Source of the DNA: Bacteroidales bacterium
GTDB taxonomy: Bacteria > Bacteroidota > Bacteroidia > Bacteroidales > WCHB1-69
Assembly: GCA_024400635.1 (NCBI GenBank)
Contig: JAKSMI010000002.1
Span: 56,305-120,304 of the forward strand
DNA length: 64,000 nt
Reading direction: 5' to 3'
The notes beneath the pieces were generated by a model, which did no database searches, had not been told where the DNA came from, and worked only from the letters and a program-made list of their open reading frames with translations. Every line of letters begins with the position of its first letter. Position 1 is the stretch's first letter. The translations under genes were made by a program, and so were the position numbers. This document shows positions 54,787 through 63,397 of this stretch, one piece after another.

Positions 54787-56546
54787 TAGTCGTTGACCTT
54801 GAATTTCTTGAAAACCTTGGCATTGTCCATGATTTCAACCGCCTGTAAGAATGTTTCATCACTGCTCAAGAATACTTCGTAGGCTTCGCCATAGCTGTAT
54901 AGTGTGCGAGCCAATTCAAATTTGAGGTATTCCTTGATGTATTCTGGAGCTTTGGCCAGATTCTTCAAACGCAAAATCTCAGCACTTTGCTTCTTCATGT
55001 ATTCACTGGCCATTGCGTCAAAATCTTTTTGATTATCAAAATCATGAATAGAATGATACAAAGAATCCAATTTTCCTTTGTTTTCTTTCAAGAAATTCTG
55101 CATAAATGAAGAGAAAACAAATTTAACGCTGTCATTAACGCCTTCCTTTTGCGCAAAAGCAATCAATTCAGCATACAATTCATCGGAAATTTCGAAATTG
55201 TTTTTGTAATCTTCAAAAGTGGGGTATTTTGCTTTGAATTCTTCACGATGCTGTTCCATATAATCCATAGTGAAACTGCCGAAGATGCCTTTTCTTGCCA
55301 TTTCATTGTAGAAGGTTGAATATTTTGAAGTATCCAAAGGAATGAAAATGTCGGGCATGATACCGCCTCCACCATACACTATACGGCCACGGGGAGTCGT
55401 GTATTTCAGTGAATCGGGAAAATGGATGCTGTCGGCGGTTAGATACTCCCCATGCTTGCTGCGATTGTTGAGGTCGTTGAGATAACTTTCAACGCCATCA
55501 GAATAAGGTTTTTGGATGCAACGGCCGGTAGGAGTATAGTAATGCGAAATGGTCAGACGCACCATGGATTGGTCGTTGAGATATAGGGGTTTTTGTACCA
55601 AACCTTTGCCGAAAGTGCGGCGGCCGATAACCAAACCTCTGTCCCAATCTTGAATACAGCCGGAAACAATTTCAGAGGCGGATGCGGAACCTTCGTCCAC
55701 AAGCAGGATGAGTCTGCCTTTCTGGAATTCACCATTGCCAGTTGAAAGGAATTGTTGGCCATTTTTTCTGAAATTGTCAGTATAAACAATCATTTGGTTG
55801 GCACCGAGGAAAATATCTGAGATTTTGAAAGCCACGTCGAGATAGCCGCCACCATTGCCCCGCAAGTCAAAGATGAGGTTTTTCATACCACGTGCCTTCA
55901 GTTTGGTCATCGCCTTGTGCACTTCATCGGGTGAGGTCATAGCAAAGCGGTCCAATTTGATGTAGCCGGTTTTTTCGTTAACCATAAACGATACGTTGAC
56001 GCTGTTCATGGGAATCTTATCACGGGTGATGGTGAATTCCAGCAATTCAGGATTGCGGCCCCGCTTAATGCCAACCACCACTTTGCTTCCCTTAACGCCG
56101 CGCAAATGATTCTGCACCCACTTGTTATTTACGTGCTTGCCACAAGCAATGGCTGTATCCACTTTTACAATCTTGTCGCCAGCTCGCAAACCAACCTTAT
56201 CCGATGGCCCGTCGGGAATGACTTCAATAACATTGATGGTGTCTTTGATAAGTTGGAAAGTTACGCCGATGCCGTCAAATTTGCCTTCCAGAGGTTCGTT
56301 GGTTTGTTGAACATCTTTTTTCGGAATGTAAACCGAATGAGGATCCAATTCCTTAAGCATTTCCACAATGCCTTTTTCAACCAAGGACTCAAAGTTGACA
56401 GTGTCAACGTACATTCCGTTGATGGCATTCAGCATTTGTCCCATCTTTTGCGCATTGGGTTGGTATGACGGATTTTGAGAAAATACTGATACTGAACAAA
56501 TTAGAATTAACGATATCAATAGTAATGCTTGAATTCTATTTTTCAT
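54786..56546 (-). CDS. Carboxy-terminal processing protease, S41 family with PDZ domain
   Basis: 586 residues. A signal peptide (ending VFSQ) is followed by a PDZ domain (about 90-170, with GIGVTFQL and DGPSDKVGLRAGDKIV). The S41 catalytic core carries the serine in GSASASEI (286-293) and the lysine K314 in TFGKGLVQ, both intact. About 230 C-terminal residues are helical. Tail-specific proteases of this type cut periplasmic proteins near their C-termini. It lies 33 bp after thyA and overlaps dnaG by one base. Confidence 0.93.
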   Translation of the reverse strand: MKNRIQALLLISLILICSVSVFSQNPSYQPNAQKMGQMLNAINGMYVDTVNFESLVEKGIVEMLKELDPHSVYIPKKDVQQTNEPLEGKFDGIGVTFQLIKDTINVIEVIPDGPSDKVGLRAGDKIVKVDTAIACGKHVNNKWVQNHLRGVKGSKVVVGIKRGRNPELLEFTITRDKIPMNSVNVSFMVNEKTGYIKLDRFAMTSPDEVHKAMTKLKARGMKNLIFDLRGNGGGYLDVAFKISDIFLGANQMIVYTDNFRKNGQQFLSTGNGEFQKGRLILLVDEGSASASEIVSGCIQDWDRGLVIGRRTFGKGLVQKPLYLNDQSMVRLTISHYYTPTGRCIQKPYSDGVESYLNDLNNRSKHGEYLTADSIHFPDSLKYTTPRGRIVYGGGGIMPDIFIPLDTSKYSTFYNEMARKGIFGSFTMDYMEQHREEFKAKYPTFEDYKNNFEISDELYAELIAFAQKEGVNDSVKFVFSSFMQNFLKENKGKLDSLYHSIHDFDNQKDFDAMASEYMKKQSAEILRLKNLAKAPEYIKEYLKFELARTLYSYGEAYEVFLSSDETFLQAVEIMDNAKVFKKFKVND

Positions 56547-56579
56547 TATTATACTGATTTAGAATGAGTTAACAAAATA

Positions 56580-57374
56580 TTAGATGGAAACTTCGGCTTT
56601 GATATGGGGGTCAGGATTGTAGTTTTCGAGAATGAAGTCTTCGTATTTGAAATCGAAAATGTTTTTCACGTCGGGGTTGATGCGCATCGTCGGCAGTTGT
56701 TTGGGCGTGCGTGTCAGCTGTAATTTGGCTTGCTCAATGTGGTTGGCGTAGAGGTGGGCATCGCCAAAAGTGTGAACGAACTCTTTGGCTTTGAGACCAC
56801 AAACTTGAGCTATCATCATAAGGAGCAGTGAATAGGAAGCGATGTTGAAGGGAACACCGAGGAAGACATCGGCACTGCGCTGATATAACTGGCAGGAAAT
56901 TTCGCCATTGTTAACATAGAACTGGAACAGTACGTGACAAGGCGGCAATGCCATTTTAGGCACTTCTCCCACATTCCAGGCACATACCAACAGACGACGG
57001 GAATCAGGGTTGGTTTTGATTTGATTTATCAGTTCCGAAATCTGGTCGACACTATGTCCATCGGCGGTGGCCCAAGAACGCCATTGTTTGCCGTAAACTG
57101 GTCCCAATTCACCATTTTCATCAGCCCACTCGTCCCAAATCGAAACGCCATTGTCTTTCAAATATTTGATGTTCGTTTCCCCTTTTAAGAACCACAGAAG
57201 TTCATATATGATTGAGCGAAGATGCAGTTTTTTCGTTGTCAGTACAGGAAAGCCGTCGGCCAAGTTGAAACGCATCTGATGCCCAAAAACACTGTAGGTT
57301 CCCGTTCCAGTACGGTCGCTCTTGAAACTTCCTTCGTCAAGAATTCGTTGTAATAAATCAAGGTATGCTTGCAT
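56580..57374 (-). CDS. thyA: Thymidylate synthase ThyA
   Basis: Makes dTMP from dUMP with methylene-tetrahydrofolate. The 264-residue protein is exactly E. coli length, with catalytic C146 in [15 protein letters not shown]21 near the N-terminus (SDRTGTGT), and [15 protein letters not shown]. The start at 57374 gives the standard MQAYLDLLQ opening; the longer reading adds six residues. No DHFR gene is beside it. It heads the minus-strand unit thyA-ctpA-dnaG-symporter. Confidence 0.98.
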   Translation of the reverse strand: MQAYLDLLQRILDEGSFKSDRTGTGTYSVFGHQMRFNLADGFPVLTTKKLHLRSIIYELLWFLKGETNIKYLKDNGVSIWDEWADENGELGPVYGKQWRSWATADGHSVDQISELINQIKTNPDSRRLLVCAWNVGEVPKMALPPCHVLFQFYVNNGEISCQLYQRSADVFLGVPFNIASYSLLLMMIAQVCGLKAKEFVHTFGDAHLYANHIEQAKLQLTRTPKQLPTMRINPDVKNIFDFKYEDFILENYNPDPHIKAEVSI

Positions 57375-57397
57375 GATGTTTATAAAAATCAAAAATG

Positions 57398-57405
57398 CAA
57401 AATTA
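57398..57405 (-). promoter_or_regulatory. -7 element (TAATTTTG) for the thyA unit
   Basis: Matches TAnnTTTG on the minus strand, 23 bp before the start at 57374. Confidence 0.6.
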
Positions 57406-57515
57406 CAAAAATTTGTTGAAGTGTTGAATTGATAAATGAGTTGTGGGAAATGTGCAGATTCAACTGCACAAATTTCTTTTAAAAACTTAATTCATCATTG
57501 AATTATTTTTTTTTG

Positions 57516-57523
57516 TATTTTTG
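57516..57523 (+). promoter_or_regulatory. corA -7 element (TATTTTTG)
   Basis: Matches TAnnTTTG, 73 bp before the ATG at 57597, giving a leader of about 67 nt. Confidence 0.6.
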
Positions 57524-57582
57524 CCTGTTAAAAAAATAATCATCAGGAATGTAGAAAATTGTTTCCACCGTCCATAGAGTAG

Positions 57583-57590
57583 AAAGGAGG
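57583..57590 (+). promoter_or_regulatory. Strong Shine-Dalgarno of corA (AAAGGAGG)
   Basis: A full Shine-Dalgarno 6 nt before the ATG at 57597, the second such site in the window besides pyrB. Confidence 0.8.
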
Positions 57591-57596
57591 TTATAA

Positions 57597-58508
57597 ATGG
57601 TTGATACCATTGACTTTGGTAAGCTGAAATGGCACCACGTTACGAATCCCACAACAGAGGATTTGGATTTTTTGGAAGATAATTTCCACTTTCACCCTTT
57701 GGATATTGATGACTGCTCCAGTTTCGTTCAAAGACCTAAAATCGACATTTACGACGACTATTATTTCATGGTCCTTCATTTTCCGTTGCTGGACAAGCGA
57801 ACCAATTTGGTAAAAACCGAGGAAACCAAGATTTTCTGGGGTCAGGATTATCTCATCACCGTGGGTAGTTCCCACTATGTGGTACAGGATTTGTTCAATT
57901 TAACCAAAGTGAATCCTGAAGAGGTTGACGAAGACGATATTGGCGGTACCAGTGATGCCATTTTGTATAAAGTCCTTTACCGAATGATGAAGGAAACCTT
58001 CCTCTTGGTGGAACGCATGGGCAGCGAACTCGATAGCATCAGCCGCGAACTTTTCAACACGAAATCAAAGGATATCATTGAACAGATTTCCCGTTTCCGC
58101 AAAAATATCATCCAACTCAACACTATTTTCAAACCGCAACTCCGACTTTTCCATAAATTCGAATCTGGTGAAGTCAAAGGTTTTGCGGAAGATATGGAAG
58201 ATTACTGGGGCAATATCCTCGACTTCTACCAGAAGATGTGGGATATGATCGACGATTATGGCGAATTGGTGGCAGGTCTCTCAAACACGTTCGATTCATT
58301 GCAGACCAACAAGACCAACGAGATTATGCGTATGCTCACCATCATCTCGACCATCGTTCTGCCTTTGACATTCATCACGGGTGTTTATGGTATGAACATC
58401 GCCCTGCCATTCAGTAATTCAAAATACGCATTCCTCATTGTGACGGGAATTTGCTTGCTGGTATTGCTTTTGTTTTTGCTGTACTTTAGAAAAAAACGCT
58501 GGATGTAA
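57597..58508 (+). CDS. corA: CorA-family magnesium/cobalt transporter
   Basis: 303 residues. A large cytoplasmic funnel domain is followed by two C-terminal membrane helices, the first ending in the YGMN selectivity motif (GMN 265-267) and the second followed by the basic tail RKKRWM. By family it forms a pentameric Mg2+ channel. The ATG at 57597 is fixed by the Shine-Dalgarno. A small aspartic-protease-like gene starts 12 bp downstream. Confidence 0.95.
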   Translation: MVDTIDFGKLKWHHVTNPTTEDLDFLEDNFHFHPLDIDDCSSFVQRPKIDIYDDYYFMVLHFPLLDKRTNLVKTEETKIFWGQDYLITVGSSHYVVQDLFNLTKVNPEEVDEDDIGGTSDAILYKVLYRMMKETFLLVERMGSELDSISRELFNTKSKDIIEQISRFRKNIIQLNTIFKPQLRLFHKFESGEVKGFAEDMEDYWGNILDFYQKMWDMIDDYGELVAGLSNTFDSLQTNKTNEIMRMLTIISTIVLPLTFITGVYGMNIALPFSNSKYAFLIVTGICLLVLLLFLLYFRKKRWM

Positions 58509-58520
58509 ATCCATTTCATC

Positions 58521-58952
58521 ATGAAAAAAAATTTCATTATTCCCTTCGATGTTGTCGAGTTGGAACCCGATAACGTGCATATTGTTGCTTCCGCCGAAAT
58601 CAATGGAACCCCTTTTAATGTGGTTTTGGATACGGGCGCTTCCCATACTTGCTTCGACTTGGATTTCATCAAAAATTTGAATCCTAATCAGGCGATGGAG
58701 CAAAACGATGGCTTGAATGTGGGTATAGGCTCAGAATTTGAATCTCAACTGACAACTATCGAAAATTTTAAATTGGGAGATTTTGTCGTTGATGGCTATA
58801 ATGTGGTACTCCTTGATATGAGTAATATCAATTCAGTTTATGAAAAAATGGATAAACCATTGATACATTGTATTTTAGGTAGTGATTTTTTTGTAAGATT
58901 CAAGGCAGTCATAGATTATAAAAAACAGGAAATGAAAATCTCTTCAAAATAA
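58521..58952 (+). CDS. Retropepsin-like aspartic protease, single domain
   Basis: 143 residues matching one retropepsin lobe: the catalytic triad motif VVLDTGASHTCFD (D37-T38-G39), the flap region, and ILGSDFFVRFKAVIDYKK, which is the usual ILG motif near the end. Enzymes of this size work as dimers. No signal peptide or membrane helix is visible, so it should be cytoplasmic. Substrate unknown. It follows corA by 12 bp and is probably co-transcribed. Confidence 0.85.
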   Translation: MKKNFIIPFDVVELEPDNVHIVASAEINGTPFNVVLDTGASHTCFDLDFIKNLNPNQAMEQNDGLNVGIGSEFESQLTTIENFKLGDFVVDGYNVVLLDMSNINSVYEKMDKPLIHCILGSDFFVRFKAVIDYKKQEMKISSK

Positions 58953-58997
58953 AAGGTTTTTAATATTTTGAGCGATTAAAAATCCGAAAAATAGTTG

Positions 58998-59005
58998 TAA
59001 ATTTG
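58998..59005 (+). promoter_or_regulatory. glnA -7 element (TAAATTTG)
   Basis: Matches TAnnTTTG, 48 bp before the ATG at 59054. Confidence 0.6.
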
Positions 59006-59053
59006 CAACTCTTTTAGATTTAATATCAATTATAAATAAAAATAACTAAAATC

Positions 59054-60559
59054 ATGAAAGAAAACGTATCAATGAGCTTGAATCCCATGGTCGGCTATCT
59101 AAAAAAAGAAGCTAAAGAATTTACAAAAGCAGATATCATCAAATACATTGAGGAAAATGGCATCAAGATGGTGAATTTTAGATATGTCGCAGGCGACGGC
59201 AGATTGAAAACTTTGAATTTTGTGCTTAACAACAAAGAGTATTTGGAACAGATTTTGTCGGCTGGCGAACGTGTTGACGGTTCTAACATTTTCCCGTCGT
59301 TCATTCACGCCGGTTCTAGCGATTTGTACGTAGTGCCTCGTTTCAGCACCGCTTTTGTAGATCCTTTTGCTGAAATTCCGACTGTTTCCATGCTTTGTTC
59401 TTATTTCAACAAGGATGGCCAACCCATGGAAAATTCTCCAGAATACGTACTCCGTAAGGCCGCTGACGCTTTCACCAAAGTTACAGGCATGAATTTCCAG
59501 GCCATGGGCGAATTGGAATATTACGTTATCGGCGACCGTGAAGACTTATACCTTACACCCGATCAGCGTGGCTATCACGAATCAACACCTTTCACCAAGT
59601 TTGAGCAATTCCGCACGGAATGTATGCTTTATATCTCAAAAGTTGGCGGCCAAATTAAATATGGTCACTCGGAAGTCGGAAATTTTACAATGGATGATAA
59701 GATTTACGAACAGAATGAAATAGAATTTTTGGTCACTGACGTTCGAGATGCCGCCGACCAGTTGATTCTGGCAAAGTGGATTATTAGAAACCTGGCCTAT
59801 CAGTATGGTTTGGATGTTACTTTTGCTCCTAAAATCACTGCCGGAAAAGCTGGTAGCGGTCTGCATATCCACACCCGTATTGTGAAAGACGGTAAAAACC
59901 AATATGTTACCAGTGGCAAGTTGAATTCTATCGCTAAAACTGCTATTGCCGGTTATATGACTTGCGCTTCTTCCCTGACCGCTTTCGGCAATACCAACCC
60001 GACTTCTTATTTCCGTCTGGTTCCTCATCAAGAAGCGCCGACTTCTATTTGCTGGGGCGACCGCAACCGCTCGGTTTTGGTACGTGTTCCCCTTGGATGG
60101 ACGCACAAAAACGATATGGTAGCTATGGCTAATCCTTTGGAAACTCAAGCGAAACGCGACTTGTCACAAAAGCAAACCGTAGAATTCCGCTGCCCCGATG
60201 GTTCTGCTGATATCTATTTGCTCTTGGCAGGCCTTTGCGTTGCCGCACGTCATGGTTTCGAAATGGAAAGTCCTCTTGATTTCGCCAAGAAGACTTACGT
60301 TGATGTCAATATTCACAAGGCTGAAAATAAAGCCAAACTCGACAGTCTGGCACAATTGCCCGCTTCTTGTTGGGAATCAGCCGACGAACTGAGCGCTCAC
60401 CGCGACATCTTCGAAAAACACGGCGTTTTCAATGCTGAAATGATTGACGATTTGATTAAACAGCTGAAATCATACCACGATCAGAATATTCGTGAGGAAA
60501 TTCAAAAGCACCCTGAAAAAATGCTCGAACTCGTTCACGATTATTTCCACTGTGGATAA
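59054..60559 (+). CDS. glnA: Glutamine synthetase, type I-like
   Basis: Joins ammonia and glutamate to glutamine with ATP. The 501-residue protein has the N-terminal beta-grasp (VNFRYVAGDGRLKTLNF), the Glu ligands in GELEYYVIG, KITAGKAGSGLHIHTR (metal-binding His and Glu-flap region), and YFRLVPHQEAPTSICWGDRNRS. The classical adenylylation Tyr segment is not recognisable. An in-frame ATG at 59072 is possible but 59054 fits the family. A membrane-anchored protein gene follows after 13 bp. Confidence 0.95.
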   Translation: MKENVSMSLNPMVGYLKKEAKEFTKADIIKYIEENGIKMVNFRYVAGDGRLKTLNFVLNNKEYLEQILSAGERVDGSNIFPSFIHAGSSDLYVVPRFSTAFVDPFAEIPTVSMLCSYFNKDGQPMENSPEYVLRKAADAFTKVTGMNFQAMGELEYYVIGDREDLYLTPDQRGYHESTPFTKFEQFRTECMLYISKVGGQIKYGHSEVGNFTMDDKIYEQNEIEFLVTDVRDAADQLILAKWIIRNLAYQYGLDVTFAPKITAGKAGSGLHIHTRIVKDGKNQYVTSGKLNSIAKTAIAGYMTCASSLTAFGNTNPTSYFRLVPHQEAPTSICWGDRNRSVLVRVPLGWTHKNDMVAMANPLETQAKRDLSQKQTVEFRCPDGSADIYLLLAGLCVAARHGFEMESPLDFAKKTYVDVNIHKAENKAKLDSLAQLPASCWESADELSAHRDIFEKHGVFNAEMIDDLIKQLKSYHDQNIREEIQKHPEKMLELVHDYFHCG

Positions 60560-60572
60560 ATATTTATAAAAG

Positions 60573-61088
60573 ATGAGTTTTTTGTGGTATATCATTGGTA
60601 CCTTACTCGTTGCTGTTATCGTTTTTTTGACCGCCTTCTTTTCAATGAAGATGTTCATTCAAAATGATGAAAGAAAACGTTTGCTGGAATTGAAGAAAAT
60701 GAATAAATCCGCTATCGCTCCACTGCGACTGCAAGCCTACGAGCGTATGGCCTTATTCCTCGAACGGATTGATCCTAACCAATTGATACTTAGACTTAAC
60801 GATGGCAGTGCCCGCAATGCTGAATTGCGTGCATTGCTCTTGTCTTCTATCCGTGCAGAATTCGAACATAATCTGTCCCAACAGATTTATCTGTCATCGG
60901 ATGTGTGGACCAAAATATGTCACGCTAAAGAAGATACCATACGTATTATCAATATCAGTTCCGGCAAATTGGCAGATGACGCTCCTGGCATAGAACTGGT
61001 TACTTCTATATTGGAAGAAACTGCAGGGCAATCGCCCGTAACTTCTGCTATGGAAGCTTTGAAAGAAGAAATAAGATTGGTGTTTTAG
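60573..61088 (+). CDS. Membrane-anchored protein of unknown function
   Basis: 171 residues: one N-terminal membrane helix (FLWYIIGTLLVAVIVFLTAFF), then a soluble helical domain with LRLQAYERMALFLERIDPNQLI and LSSIRAEFEHNLSQQIYLS. Small proteins with the YERMALFLERI pattern are widespread in Bacteroidota, but I know no assigned role. It lies 13 bp after glnA and 14 bp before a TonB-dependent receptor gene, so all three may be one transcript. Confidence 0.8.
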   Translation: MSFLWYIIGTLLVAVIVFLTAFFSMKMFIQNDERKRLLELKKMNKSAIAPLRLQAYERMALFLERIDPNQLILRLNDGSARNAELRALLLSSIRAEFEHNLSQQIYLSSDVWTKICHAKEDTIRIINISSGKLADDAPGIELVTSILEETAGQSPVTSAMEALKEEIRLVF

Positions 61089-61102
61089 AGATAAAAAGAA
61101 TT

Positions 61103-63397
61103 ATGAGGCGCTTCGTAGCATTTATTAGTTTGTTCTTATTGTTCTTTGCGGTTTCTGCTCAAACCACTGTTAAAGGGTTTGTTTACGATGCCTCCAGTGG
61201 AGAACCCGTTGCCTATTGTCCTATCATCTTGCAAGGCACAAACTATGGTGCTATGAGTGAATCCAACGGAAACTTCATCATTGATAAAGTGCCCAACGGA
61301 ACTTACGTTTTAAGCATCAATTTCTTCGGCTTTGATAATTTTTCCGATACTATTGAAGTTAATGGTAAAATGATTATCAAGCGATATATGCTCAAACCTT
61401 CGACAACCTCTTTGGATGAAATTCAAGTAACGGCAGAGAATGAACGAAAAATACAGGAAACACGTGCGGCTGTCATCAGTGTGACGCCTAAGGAAATTAG
61501 CAAGATGCCAGCCATCGGCGGCCAACCTGATTTTGCACAATATTTGCAAGTGCTTCCAGGTATTATTTCCACGGGCGACCAGGGTGGTCAAATCTATGTG
61601 CGTGGAGGTACACCCGTCCAGAATATGTTGCTCCTCGATGGTATGATTGTTTTCAACCCCTTCCATTCTATTGGTTTGTTTTCAGTTTTTGATATGGATA
61701 TCATCAGCAGTGCTGATATTTACACGGGTGGTTTTGGCGCTGAATTCGGCGGAAGAATTTCTTCAGTGATGAATATCAAAACCCGTGATGGTAACAAGAA
61801 AAGAATTTCTGGCAAAATCGATATGAGCAATATTGGTGCGCAAGTTCTGCTGGAAGGTCCGTTGGTCAAACTCAAAGATGACAGAAAAACTTCCCTCAGC
61901 TTCATTTTGTCGGGGAAAGGTTCATTTCTCCAGCAATCTGCAAAAGTGTTTTATCCGTACATCAAAGATGAAAATGGACTGCCCTATAATTTTCTTGACG
62001 TTTATGGAAAACTAACTCTGGCAACACAAGGTGGCACTAAACTCAATATCTTTGGTTTCAATTTTATGGATCGCGTGAATTATACTTCTGCCGTTAAATA
62101 CAATTGGAACAACTGGGGTGTCGGAGCTAATTTCCTCATCGTTCCGGGTACTGCCAATACAACCATCGAAGGAACTTTTGCCTACTCGAATTACGAGTCT
62201 AAAATTCTCGACCCCGCATACACTATTTCGGGCAAGGATTACAATAAAAGGACACGTACTGGGGGCTTTAACTTCAATATGGTTTTCAATTATTATATTG
62301 GCAAAAGCGTTTTCAATATTGGTCTTAACGCGGTCGGCTTTACTACAGAATACGACTATTATACAAAATATGGAGAGAAAGAGTATCCTACCGATCACAC
62401 CACCGATTTTTCCGTTTTTGTCAAATATAAATATAATTTCAGAAACATATTACTGATAGAACCCAGCTTCCGTTTACAGTATTATTCTTCGTTGAGTAAG
62501 GTTTCTCCTGAACCGAGATTGGCGATAAAGTATAACATTACACAAAATATCCGTCTTAAATTATCTGGAGGCTTGTATTCTCAAAATTATGTGGCTATCA
62601 CCTCCGATCGTGATGTCGTTAATTTGTTTTATGGCTTTACTTCCAGTCCTTCGGAATTGCACATTACTTCCACTTTACCTAATGGAAAAATTCCTAAAAC
62701 CTGTTATCAGAATTCTCAGCATGCTATTTTGGGTCTGGAACTCGATATGCTGAAATATACCAGCATCAATATTGAAGGTTATTACAAGCATTTTTCACAG
62801 TTGATTTCTGTCAATCGTTATGTGATGGACGAGCAGAACGACCCGATTTTCATGTGGGAGCAAGGCCACGCCTATGGTGGAGATATTTCCATTAAATTTG
62901 AATATAAAGGATTGTATTTATGGGGCGTTTATTCTTTGGGTTGGGTTAAGCGTACTGACACAAAACTTACTTATTCTCCCAATTTCGACCGGCGACACAA
63001 TCTTAATATTTTGGCATCCTATGCCTTCGGCAAACGTCGCTCATGGCAGATTGACGTTCGCTGGAACTTCGGTTCGGGATTCCCATTTACTCAAACTCAG
63101 GCCTTCTATCCTAATTTTGTCCCTTCCAGTGGTATTGCCGAAGATATTATTACGGCTAACGAAAATCTTGACTTTGTCTTCGATGATTTGAACGAAGGCC
63201 GCTTGCCCGCCTATCACCGTTTAGATATCGGCTTTAAAAAGAAATTCTTCATTGGCGAACGCCATACAATAGAACTTAATGCTTCGTTGACTAATATTTA
63301 CAATTACAGCAATGTGTTTTATGTAAACAGAATTACCAATGAAGTCGTTTACCAACTTCCCTTCTTGTATTACTTTGGAATGAATTGGAAGTTTTAG
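61103..63397 (+). CDS. TonB-dependent receptor with CarboxypepD-like N-terminus
   Basis: 764 residues. The signal peptide (MRRFVAFISLFLLFFAVSA) is followed by a CarboxypepD_reg-like domain (about 22-105, KGFVYDASSGEPVAYCPIILQGTN), a plug domain (125-225, with QIYVRGGTPVQNMLLLDGM), and a 22-strand-type barrel ending in aromatic YYFGMNWKF. By family it imports large substrates through the outer membrane with TonB energy. No SusD-like partner is present, so it is not a typical Sus pair. The substrate is unknown. Its end overlaps the purine nucleoside phosphorylase end by 3 bp. Confidence 0.92.
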   Translation: MRRFVAFISLFLLFFAVSAQTTVKGFVYDASSGEPVAYCPIILQGTNYGAMSESNGNFIIDKVPNGTYVLSINFFGFDNFSDTIEVNGKMIIKRYMLKPSTTSLDEIQVTAENERKIQETRAAVISVTPKEISKMPAIGGQPDFAQYLQVLPGIISTGDQGGQIYVRGGTPVQNMLLLDGMIVFNPFHSIGLFSVFDMDIISSADIYTGGFGAEFGGRISSVMNIKTRDGNKKRISGKIDMSNIGAQVLLEGPLVKLKDDRKTSLSFILSGKGSFLQQSAKVFYPYIKDENGLPYNFLDVYGKLTLATQGGTKLNIFGFNFMDRVNYTSAVKYNWNNWGVGANFLIVPGTANTTIEGTFAYSNYESKILDPAYTISGKDYNKRTRTGGFNFNMVFNYYIGKSVFNIGLNAVGFTTEYDYYTKYGEKEYPTDHTTDFSVFVKYKYNFRNILLIEPSFRLQYYSSLSKVSPEPRLAIKYNITQNIRLKLSGGLYSQNYVAITSDRDVVNLFYGFTSSPSELHITSTLPNGKIPKTCYQNSQHAILGLELDMLKYTSINIEGYYKHFSQLISVNRYVMDEQNDPIFMWEQGHAYGGDISIKFEYKGLYLWGVYSLGWVKRTDTKLTYSPNFDRRHNLNILASYAFGKRRSWQIDVRWNFGSGFPFTQTQAFYPNFVPSSGIAEDIITANENLDFVFDDLNEGRLPAYHRLDIGFKKKFFIGERHTIELNASLTNIYNYSNVFYVNRITNEVVYQLPFLYYFGMNWKF

